36,831 bases of DNA from Bacillus pseudomycoides (GCF_002551005.1 NZ_NVOY01000024.1:1-36831); one strand, 5' to 3'; positions 18,935-28,337 are shown, counted from the first letter of the stretch. Made by a program: numbers and translations. The notes: a model not told the origin generated them from the sequence alone.

Positions 18935-19294
18935 CTACTTAGAAATAGGAAAAATTATCTCCCCAGGCTTTGAAAAGTAATAATCTCTTCTAGCAATCTC
19001 TAAAACATAATTCTCATCTTGCAATTTTTGGATTTCATCTTTCAGCTGTTTTTCTTTCGTCGTTAATACATTTGTTTCTTTTTCCAACTCTTTTACTTTT
19101 GTTTCTTTAGCGTTAATCGTACTATTTTGTTGATAGAATGTCACACCAATACTTACAATAACTACAAAAGCAAACGCCAAAAATAAAGCTAATCGACGAT
19201 AAATGCGCCTTCTACCTTCGTTCGATTGTATTATATGCTCTTTAACAGAATTTGGATTCTGTTCCAATACATACCTTTGCTTTAGTTCCCTCAT
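18935..19294 (-). CDS. divIC: Septum formation protein DivIC (FtsB-like)
   Basis: A bitopic cell-division protein that works with DivIB and FtsL at the septum. The 119-residue protein has a short cytoplasmic N-terminus and one transmembrane segment at about 35-54 (LALFLAFAFVVIVSIGVTFY). An extracytoplasmic coiled coil follows (about 58-95, rich in Lys/Glu/Leu). The start is ATG 19294, overlapping the yabQ stop (ATGA), with AGGGGG nine bases upstream. A 13-residue upstream extension in frame has no ribosome site. Confidence 0.94.
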   Translation of the reverse strand: MRELKQRYVLEQNPNSVKEHIIQSNEGRRRIYRRLALFLAFAFVVIVSIGVTFYQQNSTINAKETKVKELEKETNVLTTKEKQLKDEIQKLQDENYVLEIARRDYYFSKPGEIIFPISK

Positions 19295-19944
19295 TTCCGA
19301 GGTCCCCCTAACTTCTTTTTTATAAGTTCCCAAATTAGGAATATATGCTTCTTCATTTTCTTGAAATATTTTAAAAGTCCTGCTTGTCTCTTTATAAAAA
19401 TTTTAACATGGCTAGGGAGAAGTTTCCATATAACAAAACAAACAAATCGAACAGGGATAAAAATAATTTTCCACACTAACCGTAATATCGCTACAATAAC
19501 TTTCCACAACCCGGTTCCAACTCCAACTACAAGACGAAATAAAAATAGCATAAACGCTATAATTAAATGAATCAAAATCGTAATTGGCTTAACAATAAAT
19601 AACTGAACAACACGAACGCAAAAATAAAACGTTTGAACAACAATGTAAATCAAAAAATTTAATACTTTCATGTACAATGACTTTAACAAACTTTGATATG
19701 CAGCAAAACCACACAGCAAAGCTAAAAATACATACATACGTAACTCTGCTTCATTTACAAGCAACAATACATAAAACACAACAAGAGCTTGGACAATCCA
19801 AAATAAAATATCATAGATAAATACGAGCCACCGCTTTCGCTCTCCACGTTTCAAAAAGCGATGGTATGTATCTAAAGCTACTCCAAGTGAAGCCCCCATC
19901 CCAATCATTGAAAGCATTGTATATAATTGAACCGTTAAGCTCAT
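19291..19944 (-). CDS. yabQ: Spore cortex membrane protein YabQ
   Basis: A 217-residue polytopic membrane protein with about five hydrophobic segments (roughly 7-25, 38-62, 68-85, 94-112 and 118-165) and a basic C-terminal tail. B. subtilis YabQ is made under sigma-E in the mother cell and is needed for spore cortex formation. The ATG overlaps the yabP stop and the stop overlaps the divIC start, so yabP-yabQ-divIC are coupled. Confidence 0.93.
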   Translation of the reverse strand: MSLTVQLYTMLSMIGMGASLGVALDTYHRFLKRGERKRWLVFIYDILFWIVQALVVFYVLLLVNEAELRMYVFLALLCGFAAYQSLLKSLYMKVLNFLIYIVVQTFYFCVRVVQLFIVKPITILIHLIIAFMLFLFRLVVGVGTGLWKVIVAILRLVWKIIFIPVRFVCFVIWKLLPSHVKIFIKRQAGLLKYFKKMKKHIFLIWELIKKKLGGPRK

Positions 19945-20249
19945 TTAAACAACTTGCTAAAGAATCCTTTAGCTTTCTCCCCTTGATGCTCATCAATGTA
20001 AGCCATCTCATATATTTTCCCTTTAATGGACACAAGTCCTTTTTCAACATCAAGGTTTTTCATTTGTAGATTTTGACCGCGTATCGTTAAAAAGCCCATG
20101 ACTGTTTCTAACAAAAATTCTTCACTATCAAAACTCTCTACTTGCTTGACTCCTGTAATATCAAGAACGCGTCTTCCTCTCATTACAACGTCATGTTCTA
20201 TAGTAACATTTTGTTGATTAGAAGACGACATTGAATACCCTTTGTTCAC
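19941..20249 (-). CDS. yabP: Sporulation protein YabP
   Basis: A 102-residue (or 104-residue) protein of the YabP/YqfC family. Its central pattern is RGRRVLDITGVKQVESFDSEEF, given here as RGRRVLDITGVK at about 25-36, then VESFDSEEFLLET. B. subtilis yabP is transcribed by sigma-E with yabQ. The start is uncertain. The G-run Shine-Dalgarno GGGGGG abuts ATG 20255 with no gap, whereas GTG 20249 has a six-base gap; I prefer the latter. A perfect sigma-E type -10 lies about 33 bases upstream. Confidence 0.9.
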   Translation of the reverse strand: MNKGYSMSSSNQQNVTIEHDVVMRGRRVLDITGVKQVESFDSEEFLLETVMGFLTIRGQNLQMKNLDVEKGLVSIKGKIYEMAYIDEHQGEKAKGFFSKLFK

Positions 20250-20281
20250 GTCCATCCCCCCATAACTTTATAACTAGTATC

Positions 20282-20302
20282 AATGTATGAGAGGACAAAA
20301 TT
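20282..20302 (-). promoter_or_regulatory. sigma-E type promoter of yabP-yabQ
   Basis: The minus-strand -10 CATACATT (20282-20289) matches the sigma-E consensus CATACANT exactly. A poor -35-like TCTAAAT lies about 13 bases upstream. Known sigma-E control of yabP in B. subtilis supports it. Confidence 0.65.
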
Positions 20303-20304
20303 AT

Positions 20305-20586
20305 TTAGAACAAGCTATCTTCCGCTTTTACTTCAACTTTCTCTTCACGAACAACGGTATATAAGTTTGCCGCATCTTCTTTTTTTGTCGTTTCCTTTAA
20401 TTCATTAATTTTTACCGTAACAACTTTTTGACCGAAACGAATCGTTAATTCATCTTCTGCCTTTACAGTTGAGCTTGCTTTCGCAACTTGACCATTAATC
20501 ATAATTCGTCCTTGATCTGCAACTTCTTTTGCTAATGTTCTTCTTTTAATAAGACGAGACACTTTTAAAAATTTATCTAAACGCAC
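20305..20586 (-). CDS. rqcP: RqcP, S4-domain ribosome quality-control factor (YabO)
   Basis: A 93-residue protein made of an S4 RNA-binding domain (about 1-60: RLDKFLKVSRLIKRRTLAKE, then GRIMINGQVAKASSTVKAED) with an acidic tail. The B. subtilis homologue YabO/RqcP binds stalled 50S subunits with RqcH and promotes alanine tailing of nascent chains. The start is GTG 20586, with GGGGGAG upstream. It is 12 bases after yabN and probably cotranscribed. Confidence 0.94.
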   Translation of the reverse strand: MRLDKFLKVSRLIKRRTLAKEVADQGRIMINGQVAKASSTVKAEDELTIRFGQKVVTVKINELKETTKKEDAANLYTVVREEKVEVKAEDSLF

Positions 20587-20598
20587 AACAACTCCCCC

Positions 20599-22062
20599 TT
20601 ATTCATTCTCTATTCGCTTTGCTTCTTCCCATAATGCATCAAGCTCTTTTAAAGAAAAATCTTTCATTTCCTTCTCCATACTAGCAATCTTTGATTCCAT
20701 ATATAAAAAACGGCTTATAAATTTTTCGTTTGTTTTATGAAGTGCTTCTTCCGGATTGATTTTATAATAGCGAGCAATATTCACAAATGCAAATATTAAA
20801 TCCCCAAATTCCGATAACATTTTCTCTTCATCCATAACCGTCACTTCACGTTGAAATTCTTCCCATTCCTCTTCTACTTTTTCCATCATTGGCTTAATAT
20901 TATCCCAGTCAAAACCAACCTTTGCAGCTTCTTTTTGAATTTCATAAGCGCGCATTAACTGAGGTAAACTTTTCGGAATACCTGATAAGATAGACTCTTT
21001 TACATTTCCTTTTTCCTGTTTCTTAATTTCTTCCCAATTCGTAACAACATCAGCAGCCGTCTCTACACTAACATCTCCAAATACATGAGGGTGACGACGT
21101 ACCATTTTCTCAGACAATGTGCGAATGACATCATCAATCGAGAACCAGCCTTCATCTTCACCAATTTGTGCATGGAGCATAACTTGCAATAGAACATCAC
21201 CAAGTTCTTCAACAAGATGATCGTCATCTTCCTCATCGATAGCTTCTAATACCTCATATGCTTCTTCAATTAAATATTTCTTTAATGTTTGGTGCGTTTG
21301 CTTTTTATCCCACGGGCATCCGTTTGGTCCGCGTAGCTCCGCGATAATATCACGTAATACAGCAAATTCTTGATACAATGATTGTCGATTTAACACCGGC
21401 GGCACATACACACTCGTTAAATTATTAAGCTCCGCCTCATGATCCAATAAATAAAGCGGTACTTTCTTCACTTGTTCAAATGATGTTCCTGCCGCAGTCA
21501 CGATATATACTTCATAATCATCTGGAAGCATTTCCATTAATGTTAGTTTGACCTCAGATGCAATAAATGCATCATACACTTGGCAGAAAATTAAGTGCTG
21601 ACGAAGCTCTAATTGTCCTCTTTCAAATGACGTCGCATCAATTAACTGAAACCCTTCAATTGGATCAATTTTCAAACTTGTAAACATTGGGTCTAAAAAG
21701 CTTTGCCCACCCTTGATGCGCACCTCAATATTCTCTTTTTCTCCTTTTTGCAGCAAAAGTTGTACAGTACGCTCTGCCACAAGCGGATGACCTGGAACCG
21801 CATATAAAATATCAGCTTCCTTGGCTTTTTGAATCAATGTGTTAGAAATTGTTTCATACACTTCTTCAAATGTATCATACGCTTCATATACACCATCAAA
21901 AGATGTGTATAATACACCCTCTTTCTCGAGCTCCTCTATAACTGGATGTTCTTTTGTTCGAACGTACATGTGCGCCGCTTCTTTCACCTTTCGATATACG
22001 CCCATTGTAAGCTGGTCTAACTCACCAGCTCCTAATCCTAAAATCGTAATTGTTCTTTTCAT
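20599..22062 (-). CDS. yabN: YabN: tetrapyrrole methylase-like domain fused to MazG pyrophosphohydrolase
   Basis: A 487-residue two-domain protein. The N-terminal part (about 1-220) is a tetrapyrrole (corrin/porphyrin) methylase-type domain (TILGLGAGELDQLT; AVPGHPLVAE). The C-terminal part is a MazG nucleoside triphosphate pyrophosphohydrolase: GPNGCPWDKKQTH, then EELGDVLLQVMLH near residue 282 with metal-binding Glu/Asp, and a second MazG-like helix EFGDLIFAFVNIARY. It probably hydrolyses non-canonical or excess NTPs; the substrate of the methylase-like part is unknown. The start is ATG 22062 after AGAGGTG. An open frame reaching 22200 overlaps yabM and lacks support. Confidence 0.95.
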   Translation of the reverse strand: MKRTITILGLGAGELDQLTMGVYRKVKEAAHMYVRTKEHPVIEELEKEGVLYTSFDGVYEAYDTFEEVYETISNTLIQKAKEADILYAVPGHPLVAERTVQLLLQKGEKENIEVRIKGGQSFLDPMFTSLKIDPIEGFQLIDATSFERGQLELRQHLIFCQVYDAFIASEVKLTLMEMLPDDYEVYIVTAAGTSFEQVKKVPLYLLDHEAELNNLTSVYVPPVLNRQSLYQEFAVLRDIIAELRGPNGCPWDKKQTHQTLKKYLIEEAYEVLEAIDEEDDDHLVEELGDVLLQVMLHAQIGEDEGWFSIDDVIRTLSEKMVRRHPHVFGDVSVETAADVVTNWEEIKKQEKGNVKESILSGIPKSLPQLMRAYEIQKEAAKVGFDWDNIKPMMEKVEEEWEEFQREVTVMDEEKMLSEFGDLIFAFVNIARYYKINPEEALHKTNEKFISRFLYMESKIASMEKEMKDFSLKELDALWEEAKRIENE

Positions 22063-22073
22063 AATGCCCACCT

Positions 22074-23681
22074 CTATCCACTCTTCTTCAAAGAAGTTTG
22101 TACTTTTTCTTGTTTCATAACCGTCCCAAGTTCCTGCGCTGTAAATACTTGTAGCTTTAAAATTAAAAATACATATAGTAAACCACCAACACCGACACAT
22201 AGTAATGCTTGAATCGCTGCCAATCCTCTATGCTCCGTGTTAGCTTGTAATCCAAACCACTCAAACATATACATACACCCAGCAAGCACTAACACCATAC
22301 TTAACGCCCCAATTGTCACACCTACAATAGGTTTTTTCTGTATAAGTGGTTCATTAACAACTCGAATCAGTAATACACTATTCAATACGGCAATACACAA
22401 CAACGCAATCACAGTTGCAATCGCTGCACCGATTACACCAAAATGCGGCATTAATATATAATTGAGTAACAATTTCACACATGCACCAATTACAACAAAT
22501 AAAGCTGGTTTTACAGTTTGTCCTACTCCTTGCAAAATAGATGCAGTTGTAATTGCTAATGAACTAAACAGAATAGAAATAGATAAAATCCCCAACACAA
22601 CAGAACCATCGCCATTTGCAAATAACATAATATTTGTTGGACGAATGATACTCGCGAGTCCTAATGATGCAGCAAGCCCAATTACAAATGTAATTTTAAT
22701 TGCTAACTGTACTTTTTCGCGAATGAACACGTGATCTCCTCTCTCTTTTGCAGCCGTAATCATCGGAATTAAAGAAAGTGAAAACGATGTTGTCACAACC
22801 GTCCCAAGCTGCATAAGAGGAATACTGCGATCGTATATCCCCTTTAACGTTTTTGCTATTTCTACTGGCTCTCCATTCTGAACAAGTAAGCTATAAAGTG
22901 AAATAGAATCTGCCATTTGTATAAAAATTAACACTAAATTACTAACACAAATTGCAATCCCTTGCCAAAGCAACGTACGAATAATGGTCTTTTTATTGGA
23001 AATTCCTTTAAAACTTCGCACAAAAATAGAACAAAAATCCTTTCGCAAATAAAACAGCAATACAGCCACACCAATAAAGCTACCTGCTATTGAGCCAAAC
23101 ATAGCACCTGCTCCCACCGTATATAAATCAAATCCTTTTTTGATAAGGAATAATGATAAGAATACGATAATGGATACGCGAATCATTTGTTCTATTACCT
23201 GTGATATAGCTGTTGGTATCATATTTCCAAATCCTTGAAAATAACCTCGTGCTACCGAGAGAAATGGCATTAATAAAAAAGAAAATGCAATAACGCAAAT
23301 TAGCTTTTCCAAATTCGTATCTCCCATTAAAGATGCAATTGTATGTGCACCAAAAAACAATACACTACATCCTACAATTCCAATAGCCAATAAAAACCAA
23401 AAAGAAATACATATTATGGACTCTGCTTCTTTTCGTTCTCCTCGCTCTAAACGTTCTGCAATCATTTTTGAAATAATAATTGGAAAACCATATGTCGCTA
23501 AAATTAAACAAAACCCGTAAAACGGGTAAATTTGCTGATAAATATAAAAACCAATATCACCAGCTATATTTTGATATGGAATACGGTAAAAGGCGCTTAA
23601 TACTTTTGTAACAAAGCTCGCAATTGTTAATATAATCGCTCCGCGCCAAAAAGCTTGGTACTTATTCGTCTCCATAACCAT
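22074..23681 (-). CDS. yabM: YabM, MVF/SpoVB-type polysaccharide transporter family protein
   Basis: A 535-residue protein with about 14 hydrophobic segments of the MurJ/SpoVB/Wzx (MOP) superfamily. Lipid-linked sugar flippases are the known relatives; YabM itself has been implicated as a lipid II flippase-like paralogue of low importance. The start is ATG 23681, with GGGAG five bases upstream. A longer frame to 23822 crosses the promoter and terminator and is not credible. It is the first gene of the yabM-yabN-rqcP run, with only 11 bases to yabN. Confidence 0.92.
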   Translation of the reverse strand: MVMETNKYQAFWRGAIILTIASFVTKVLSAFYRIPYQNIAGDIGFYIYQQIYPFYGFCLILATYGFPIIISKMIAERLERGERKEAESIICISFWFLLAIGIVGCSVLFFGAHTIASLMGDTNLEKLICVIAFSFLLMPFLSVARGYFQGFGNMIPTAISQVIEQMIRVSIIVFLSLFLIKKGFDLYTVGAGAMFGSIAGSFIGVAVLLFYLRKDFCSIFVRSFKGISNKKTIIRTLLWQGIAICVSNLVLIFIQMADSISLYSLLVQNGEPVEIAKTLKGIYDRSIPLMQLGTVVTTSFSLSLIPMITAAKERGDHVFIREKVQLAIKITFVIGLAASLGLASIIRPTNIMLFANGDGSVVLGILSISILFSSLAITTASILQGVGQTVKPALFVVIGACVKLLLNYILMPHFGVIGAAIATVIALLCIAVLNSVLLIRVVNEPLIQKKPIVGVTIGALSMVLVLAGCMYMFEWFGLQANTEHRGLAAIQALLCVGVGGLLYVFLILKLQVFTAQELGTVMKQEKVQTSLKKSG

Positions 23682-23715
23682 ACAATCTCCCTTTTTTCTT
23701 ATACTCATCCTACGT

Positions 23716-23724
23716 ATTATATCA
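23716..23724 (-). promoter_or_regulatory. yabM extended -10 promoter
   Basis: Minus-strand TGATATAAT, an extended -10 (TGn before a perfect TATAAT, 23716-23724), 35 bases before the yabM start. No good -35 lies 17 bases upstream; extended -10 promoters often lack one. Confidence 0.65.
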
Positions 23725-23762
23725 CAAAGAAAAAAACAGCCTTCCACTTTCAATGTGATCAT

Positions 23763-23790
23763 ATAAAAAAGGTAGCAAAACGCTACCTTT
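23763..23790 (-). terminator. spoVT terminator
   Basis: Minus-strand stem GGTAGC / GCTACC (23782-23787 and 23771-23776), loop GTTTT, extended by A-T pairs and followed by six T. It lies about 100 bases beyond spoVT, after an intervening repeat hairpin. Confidence 0.9.
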
Positions 23791-23820
23791 ACATAAATAT
23801 ATGATTCCACGGTACATTGC

Positions 23821-23885
23821 ATTAACCGCCCGTAGGATTGGCTCAGCTAACCATCTGTGAGGAAAGCACTCACTGATGGTTAGTT
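23821..23885 (-). repeat. Dispersed hairpin repeat, copy D, at the spoVT 3' end
   Basis: Arms CTAACCATCTGTGAG (23847-23861) and CTCACTGATGGTTAG (23869-23883) pair over 15 bases with one mismatch. On the plus strand the flank CCCGTAGGATTGGCTCAGCTAAC (in pieces CCCGTAGGATTGG and CTCAGCTAAC) resembles the flank of copy A (CCATAGGAG, TTGGTTCAACTAA). It starts seven bases after the spoVT stop and has no T run of its own. Confidence 0.6.
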
Positions 23886-23890
23886 GATCT

Positions 23891-24427
23891 TTATTGTTCC
23901 ATTTGTTTTGCTAGGAAGCTTGCTGCTGTATCCACAGCTTTATGTTCTACATCACTAATGATTGCTTCTTTTGAAAAAATAATAACAGCTCCAATCGGAT
24001 CGCCATTTGCGATAATCGGACCGATTGTATAAGATTGTACCTTTTCGGCCACTCCATCAATAATCGAAATTTCACTTTCGTCTGTCATGACAACTGATTT
24101 TCGTTCTTCCATTGCTTTCTCAACTAAATCTCCAACGCTTTTATTTAAGTATTCTTTTTTGGACACGCCAGAAACAGCAATAATTGAATCGCGGTCACAG
24201 ACAAGTACGTTATGTCCTAAACTATCATATAAAGCATCTGCATATTCTTTAGCAAAATCACCCAATTCGCTAATTGGAGAATATTTCTTTAAAATAACTT
24301 CTCCATCGCGATCAACAAAAATTTCCAATGGGTCACCTTCCCGAATACGGAGAGTCCTGCGAATTTCTTTCGGAATAACAACCCTTCCTAAATCATCAAT
24401 TCGACGTACAATTCCAGTTGCTTTCAT
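23891..24427 (-). CDS. spoVT: Stage V sporulation protein T, AbrB-type regulator
   Basis: A forespore transcription factor that tunes sigma-G-dependent genes. The 178-residue protein has an N-terminal AbrB/SpoVT swapped-hairpin DNA-binding domain (residues 1-50: GIVRRIDDLGRVVIPKEIRR, then EIFVDRDGEVILKKY). A C-terminal GAF-like domain follows (about 57-178). The length equals that of B. subtilis SpoVT. A sigma-G type promoter precedes it, but read-through from mfd is also possible because I see no terminator between them. Confidence 0.97.
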   Translation of the reverse strand: MKATGIVRRIDDLGRVVIPKEIRRTLRIREGDPLEIFVDRDGEVILKKYSPISELGDFAKEYADALYDSLGHNVLVCDRDSIIAVSGVSKKEYLNKSVGDLVEKAMEERKSVVMTDESEISIIDGVAEKVQSYTIGPIIANGDPIGAVIIFSKEAIISDVEHKAVDTAASFLAKQMEQ

Positions 24428-24506
24428 TCTAATGCTGCCTCACTTTCTACTGATGATAAAAGTGGTGCTTTTACCTGTTCATGTAAAAATCACCAACTAT
24501 TAAGCA

Positions 24507-24536
24507 TAGTATTTTACACATTAGTTCTTCTATACA
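24507..24536 (-). promoter_or_regulatory. sigma-G type promoter of spoVT
   Basis: Minus-strand -35 TGTATA (24531-24536; consensus TGNATA), a 17-base spacer and -10 AATACTA (24507-24513; consensus CATACTA, one mismatch). This agrees with forespore expression of spoVT in B. subtilis. Confidence 0.75.
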
Positions 24537-24562
24537 CGTCGAATGGTATTTTTTATTCTCAT

Positions 24563-27500
24563 TTAAGCATTTATCTCTTCTTTTTTCACATCTTTTAAAC
24601 CTTTTAATAAATTTTCAGCGATTGTAAGCCACTTTGCTACTTCTAGTTCACGCACATTCATCACAATTTTCAAGCGTGAACCTTCCATACCAAGACCAAT
24701 CATGCGCCCAAAACTGCTTCCAAGCATAAATAATTTTCCACCATCAATATTTTGACTCGCCTTTTCTGAAAACAGCAGTGTCACTTCTTGTTTTGTTTGC
24801 TTAATCAATTCGATTCCTTCTTGCGTTGCTAACACTTTAATACTTGCAATTTGTAGTAAATATCCAACTTCTTGTGGATAGTCACCGAAGCGATCGATCA
24901 TCTCTTCTTGTAATTCTTCAATATCCTCAATAGCACAAACGCCCCTAAATTGTTTATACATCATGATTTTTTGTTTGCTATCGGAAATATACGCATCCGG
25001 TAAATATGCATCTACTTCTAGATCAATCTCAACATCAATCGTTTGCTCTTCTGCACCCGTACCTCTTCGCTGTTCAATTGCATCTTTTAACATTTGTGAA
25101 TATAAATCAAAACCAACGGAATCAATAAATCCATGTTGCTCTGCACCTAATAAATTACCTGCTCCGCGGATAGACAAATCACGCATAGCAATTTTAAATC
25201 CAGAGCCTAGCTCTGTAAATTCCTTAATGGCTTGCAGGCGTTTTTCTGCAACCTCGGATAATACTTTATCACGCTTATATGTGAAATACGCATAGGCAAC
25301 ACGATTAGAACGTCCTACCCGGCCACGCAACTGATACAACTGCGATAATCCCATACGATCTGCATCGAACACAATTAATGTATTTACATTCGGAATATCA
25401 ACACCTGTTTCAATAATCGTTGTACTTACAAGTACATCGTGCTGACCCTCTAAGAAGGAAAGCATAACAGATTCTAATTCACTTTCATTCATCTTTCCAT
25501 GCGCAAAAGTTACACGTGCATCAGGAACAAGCATGGAAATTTCATCTACTTTTCGCTCAATATCTTCAACACGATTGTATAAGAAATACACTTGCCCGCC
25601 TCGTGCCAACTCACGTTCAATCGCTTCTCTTATTAACGCAGGATTATATTCCACAACGTACGTTTGCACCGGGAACCGATTTTCTGGCGGTGTTTCAATA
25701 ACAGATAAATCGCGAACACCTAACATAGACATATGAAGCGTACGGGGAATTGGCGTTGCTGTTAATGTTAGTACATCGACATTAGCTTTTAACTGCTTAA
25801 TTTTTTCCTTATGTGTTACACCAAATCGCTGCTCTTCATCAATAATAAGTAATCCTAAATCTTTATATATGACATCCTTTGACAGAAGACGATGTGTACC
25901 GATAACAATATCAACAGTACCATCTTTTAATCCTTTAATTGTTTCATTTTGCTGTTTTCTCGTACGGAAGCGACTCAATAACCCAATATTAATAGGATAA
26001 TCTTGGAAACGTTCTCGAATTGTTTCATAATGCTGCTGTGCTAAAATCGTTGTTGGCACTAAAATCGCAACTTGCTTTTCATCCATAATCGCTTTAAAAG
26101 CGGCCCGAATCGCAACTTCAGTTTTTCCATATCCAACATCGCCGCAAAGCAGGCGATCCATCGGACGACCGCGCTCCATATCCTTCTTGATTTCTGCAAT
26201 TGAGCGTAACTGATCTTCTGTTTCTTGGTAAGGAAATAACGATTCAAACTCCTGTTGTTCAGATGTATCTGGAGTAAAACCATAACCCTTTGACGCTTCG
26301 CGCTCTGCATACAGCTTAATTAAATCATCTGCAATATCTTGAACAGATTTTTCTACCTTCGTCTTAACCTTCTTCCAATCATTTCCGCCAAGTTTATAAA
26401 CTTTAGGGGCTTTCCCCTCGGATCCCACATACTTTTGTACTTGATCAATTTGTTCAATTGGAACGTATAACTTATCATTCCCTTGATACTTAATATGCAA
26501 ATAATCTTTATGGACACCATTAATTTCTAATGTTTCAATTCCTAAAAATTTACCGATACCGTGATTTACGTGAACAACGTAATCACCCACTTTTAATTCA
26601 GAGTAGCTTTTAATTCTCTCTGCATTCGAAAGTTTTTGCTTACGCTGTGATTTTTTTACCTTTTTATTAAATAATTCTTTTTCGGTAATAATTGCAAGCT
26701 TTTGCATCGGCATTTCAAAACCTGCATGTAGATCACCCACCGCAATTTGAATACGACCTGGGAGCAATACATCTGTTCCTTCAATAATATCTGCTTCAAT
26801 ATCATAATCATTTAAAATGTGCTGTAATTTCTTTGTTCGTTCCTCATTTGCACCTAATACAACTGTTGTAAACCGACTTTTCGTCCATCTATCAATTTCT
26901 GTTTTTAATAAATTCATTTGACCGTGAAAGTCTTGCATTGTTTTACATGTCAAATTCACAATATTTTGCGGATTTGTATGCGGAATATGACGTAAAAACA
27001 AAGTTAAGTATAAGAAATTTCGTTTTTTGTGGTTCAAAAATTGGGAAAAATTATGAGAAAAAGTTAAATCTTGAACAATTGCTCCTTCTCCAAGAAGCGA
27101 TATATACCATTCTGCTTCTTCCGTTTCTAAATGATCTGCTGTTTCTTGAATTCGAGAGACCTCGTCTAGAATAACAACACCATTTTCCGGTAAATATTCT
27201 ATTAGACTAGCAGGTTCCTTATAAAATAAAGATAAATATTTGAACATCTGCTCAACGGTCTGTCCATTTTTCAATAGTTCTAATTCATATGTAACAGTTT
27301 CTAATATTGTTGTTTTTAATTTCTCATCAGATACTTTTTTTAATGTATTAGCTAAACCTAATTCTAGCTTCTGAATTCCAACTGCTAGCTCTTCTTTAGA
27401 AAATACAAATTCAGTAGCTGGGCCAAATGATATGCTATCCATCTTCTCTTGCGAACGTTGTTCTTCTACAGTAAAGGAACGGATGGAATCTACTTCGGTA

Positions 27501-28093
27501 TCAAAGAATTCAATACGAACTGGCAATTCTTCTGTTAATGGATAGATATCTAATATCCCACCGCGAACACTAAATTCACCCGGTGCCTCTACCATAGATT
27601 TACGTTCATAGCCCATGGCCGTTAACATGTGAAGCAATTCATCAAGATCAATTTCTTGCCCCATTTTTAATTCAATTTGCTGTTTCTTCCACATCTCTTT
27701 TGTCGGTAGAAAACGCCGCAAACCAGCGACAGGAGCCACAATAATTCCACTTTCTCCAGCCGCTAAGCGATTCAACACTTCAATGCGCTGTGCCTTCAAT
27801 TCTGGGCTCGCAACACCGATTTCTGATGCAATAGATTCATTTACAGGATATAACCAAACATTCTGCTCTCCAATTAATGAAACTAAGTCCTCGTATACTT
27901 TTTGCGCCTGATATAAATTATGAGTTATAACAAGCTGTGACTGCTTTGTTTTTTTATATAAACTAGCCATTAATACTGAACGAGAAGAAGTTGCCATACC
28001 TGAGATAAGCTGTTCTTTTAAACCTTCTTCTAAACCATCTATAATTGATCGTATTTCTTTATTTTCGTAAAATTGCTCTAGTAAACCTATCAT
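24563..28093 (-). CDS. mfd: Transcription-repair coupling factor
   Basis: A DNA translocase that removes RNA polymerase stalled at lesions and recruits UvrA. The 1176-residue protein has N-terminal UvrB-like domains, the RNA polymerase-interacting Tudor-like domain (VGDYVVHVNHGIGKFLGIE, about residues 497-515) and the RecG-like motor. The motor shows Walker A GDVGYGKT near residue 650, the DEEQ box near 751, LTLTATPIPRT, and the TRG region (GRVGRSNRVAYAYF). A C-terminal domain completes the protein. AGGAG precedes the ATG. The full length is typical of Firmicutes. Confidence 0.97.
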   Translation of the reverse strand: MIGLLEQFYENKEIRSIIDGLEEGLKEQLISGMATSSRSVLMASLYKKTKQSQLVITHNLYQAQKVYEDLVSLIGEQNVWLYPVNESIASEIGVASPELKAQRIEVLNRLAAGESGIIVAPVAGLRRFLPTKEMWKKQQIELKMGQEIDLDELLHMLTAMGYERKSMVEAPGEFSVRGGILDIYPLTEELPVRIEFFDTEVDSIRSFTVEEQRSQEKMDSISFGPATEFVFSKEELAVGIQKLELGLANTLKKVSDEKLKTTILETVTYELELLKNGQTVEQMFKYLSLFYKEPASLIEYLPENGVVILDEVSRIQETADHLETEEAEWYISLLGEGAIVQDLTFSHNFSQFLNHKKRNFLYLTLFLRHIPHTNPQNIVNLTCKTMQDFHGQMNLLKTEIDRWTKSRFTTVVLGANEERTKKLQHILNDYDIEADIIEGTDVLLPGRIQIAVGDLHAGFEMPMQKLAIITEKELFNKKVKKSQRKQKLSNAERIKSYSELKVGDYVVHVNHGIGKFLGIETLEINGVHKDYLHIKYQGNDKLYVPIEQIDQVQKYVGSEGKAPKVYKLGGNDWKKVKTKVEKSVQDIADDLIKLYAEREASKGYGFTPDTSEQQEFESLFPYQETEDQLRSIAEIKKDMERGRPMDRLLCGDVGYGKTEVAIRAAFKAIMDEKQVAILVPTTILAQQHYETIRERFQDYPINIGLLSRFRTRKQQNETIKGLKDGTVDIVIGTHRLLSKDVIYKDLGLLIIDEEQRFGVTHKEKIKQLKANVDVLTLTATPIPRTLHMSMLGVRDLSVIETPPENRFPVQTYVVEYNPALIREAIERELARGGQVYFLYNRVEDIERKVDEISMLVPDARVTFAHGKMNESELESVMLSFLEGQHDVLVSTTIIETGVDIPNVNTLIVFDADRMGLSQLYQLRGRVGRSNRVAYAYFTYKRDKVLSEVAEKRLQAIKEFTELGSGFKIAMRDLSIRGAGNLLGAEQHGFIDSVGFDLYSQMLKDAIEQRRGTGAEEQTIDVEIDLEVDAYLPDAYISDSKQKIMMYKQFRGVCAIEDIEELQEEMIDRFGDYPQEVGYLLQIASIKVLATQEGIELIKQTKQEVTLLFSEKASQNIDGGKLFMLGSSFGRMIGLGMEGSRLKIVMNVRELEVAKWLTIAENLLKGLKDVKKEEINA

Positions 28094-28154
28094 TTTTCAA
28101 AACTCCTCTCAACATAAAGAGCAAGCTACTATATTTTATGCAAATATTTCGGAA

Positions 28155-28192
28155 AAAGAAAACAGAAAAATGCTTTGGACAAGCCAAAGCGA
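28155..28192 (-). terminator. fin terminator
   Basis: Minus-strand stem GCTTTGG / CCAAAGC (28184-28190 and 28172-28178), loop CTTGT, followed by ATTTTTCTGTTTTC. It lies between fin and mfd, so mfd presumably has its own promoter in the remaining 60 bases. I could not define that promoter. Confidence 0.8.
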
Positions 28193-28337
28193 AGCAGTAC
28201 ATCCTATCCCCTATCACTGTAGGTTTCTCATCTTCATATTTAGAAAAGAGAAGGATGAAAGTTCCCCCATTATCAAGGAACAATGTGTTTAGCTAACTAT
28301 TGGTAAGAAAAAACATGCTCTAATAGAAATTTTATTT

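Noticed and set aside
22063-22200. N-terminal extension of YabN
   Set aside because: It overlaps the end of yabM, includes unlikely residues and has no ribosome site; AGAGGTG marks ATG 22062.
23682-23822. N-terminal extension of YabM
   Set aside because: It runs through the spoVT terminator and the yabM promoter; GGGAG marks ATG 23681.
28059-28283. Minus-strand 74-codon open frame between fin and mfd
   Set aside because: It covers the fin terminator and the mfd ribosome site, overlaps the mfd start, resembles no family I know and has no good ribosome site.
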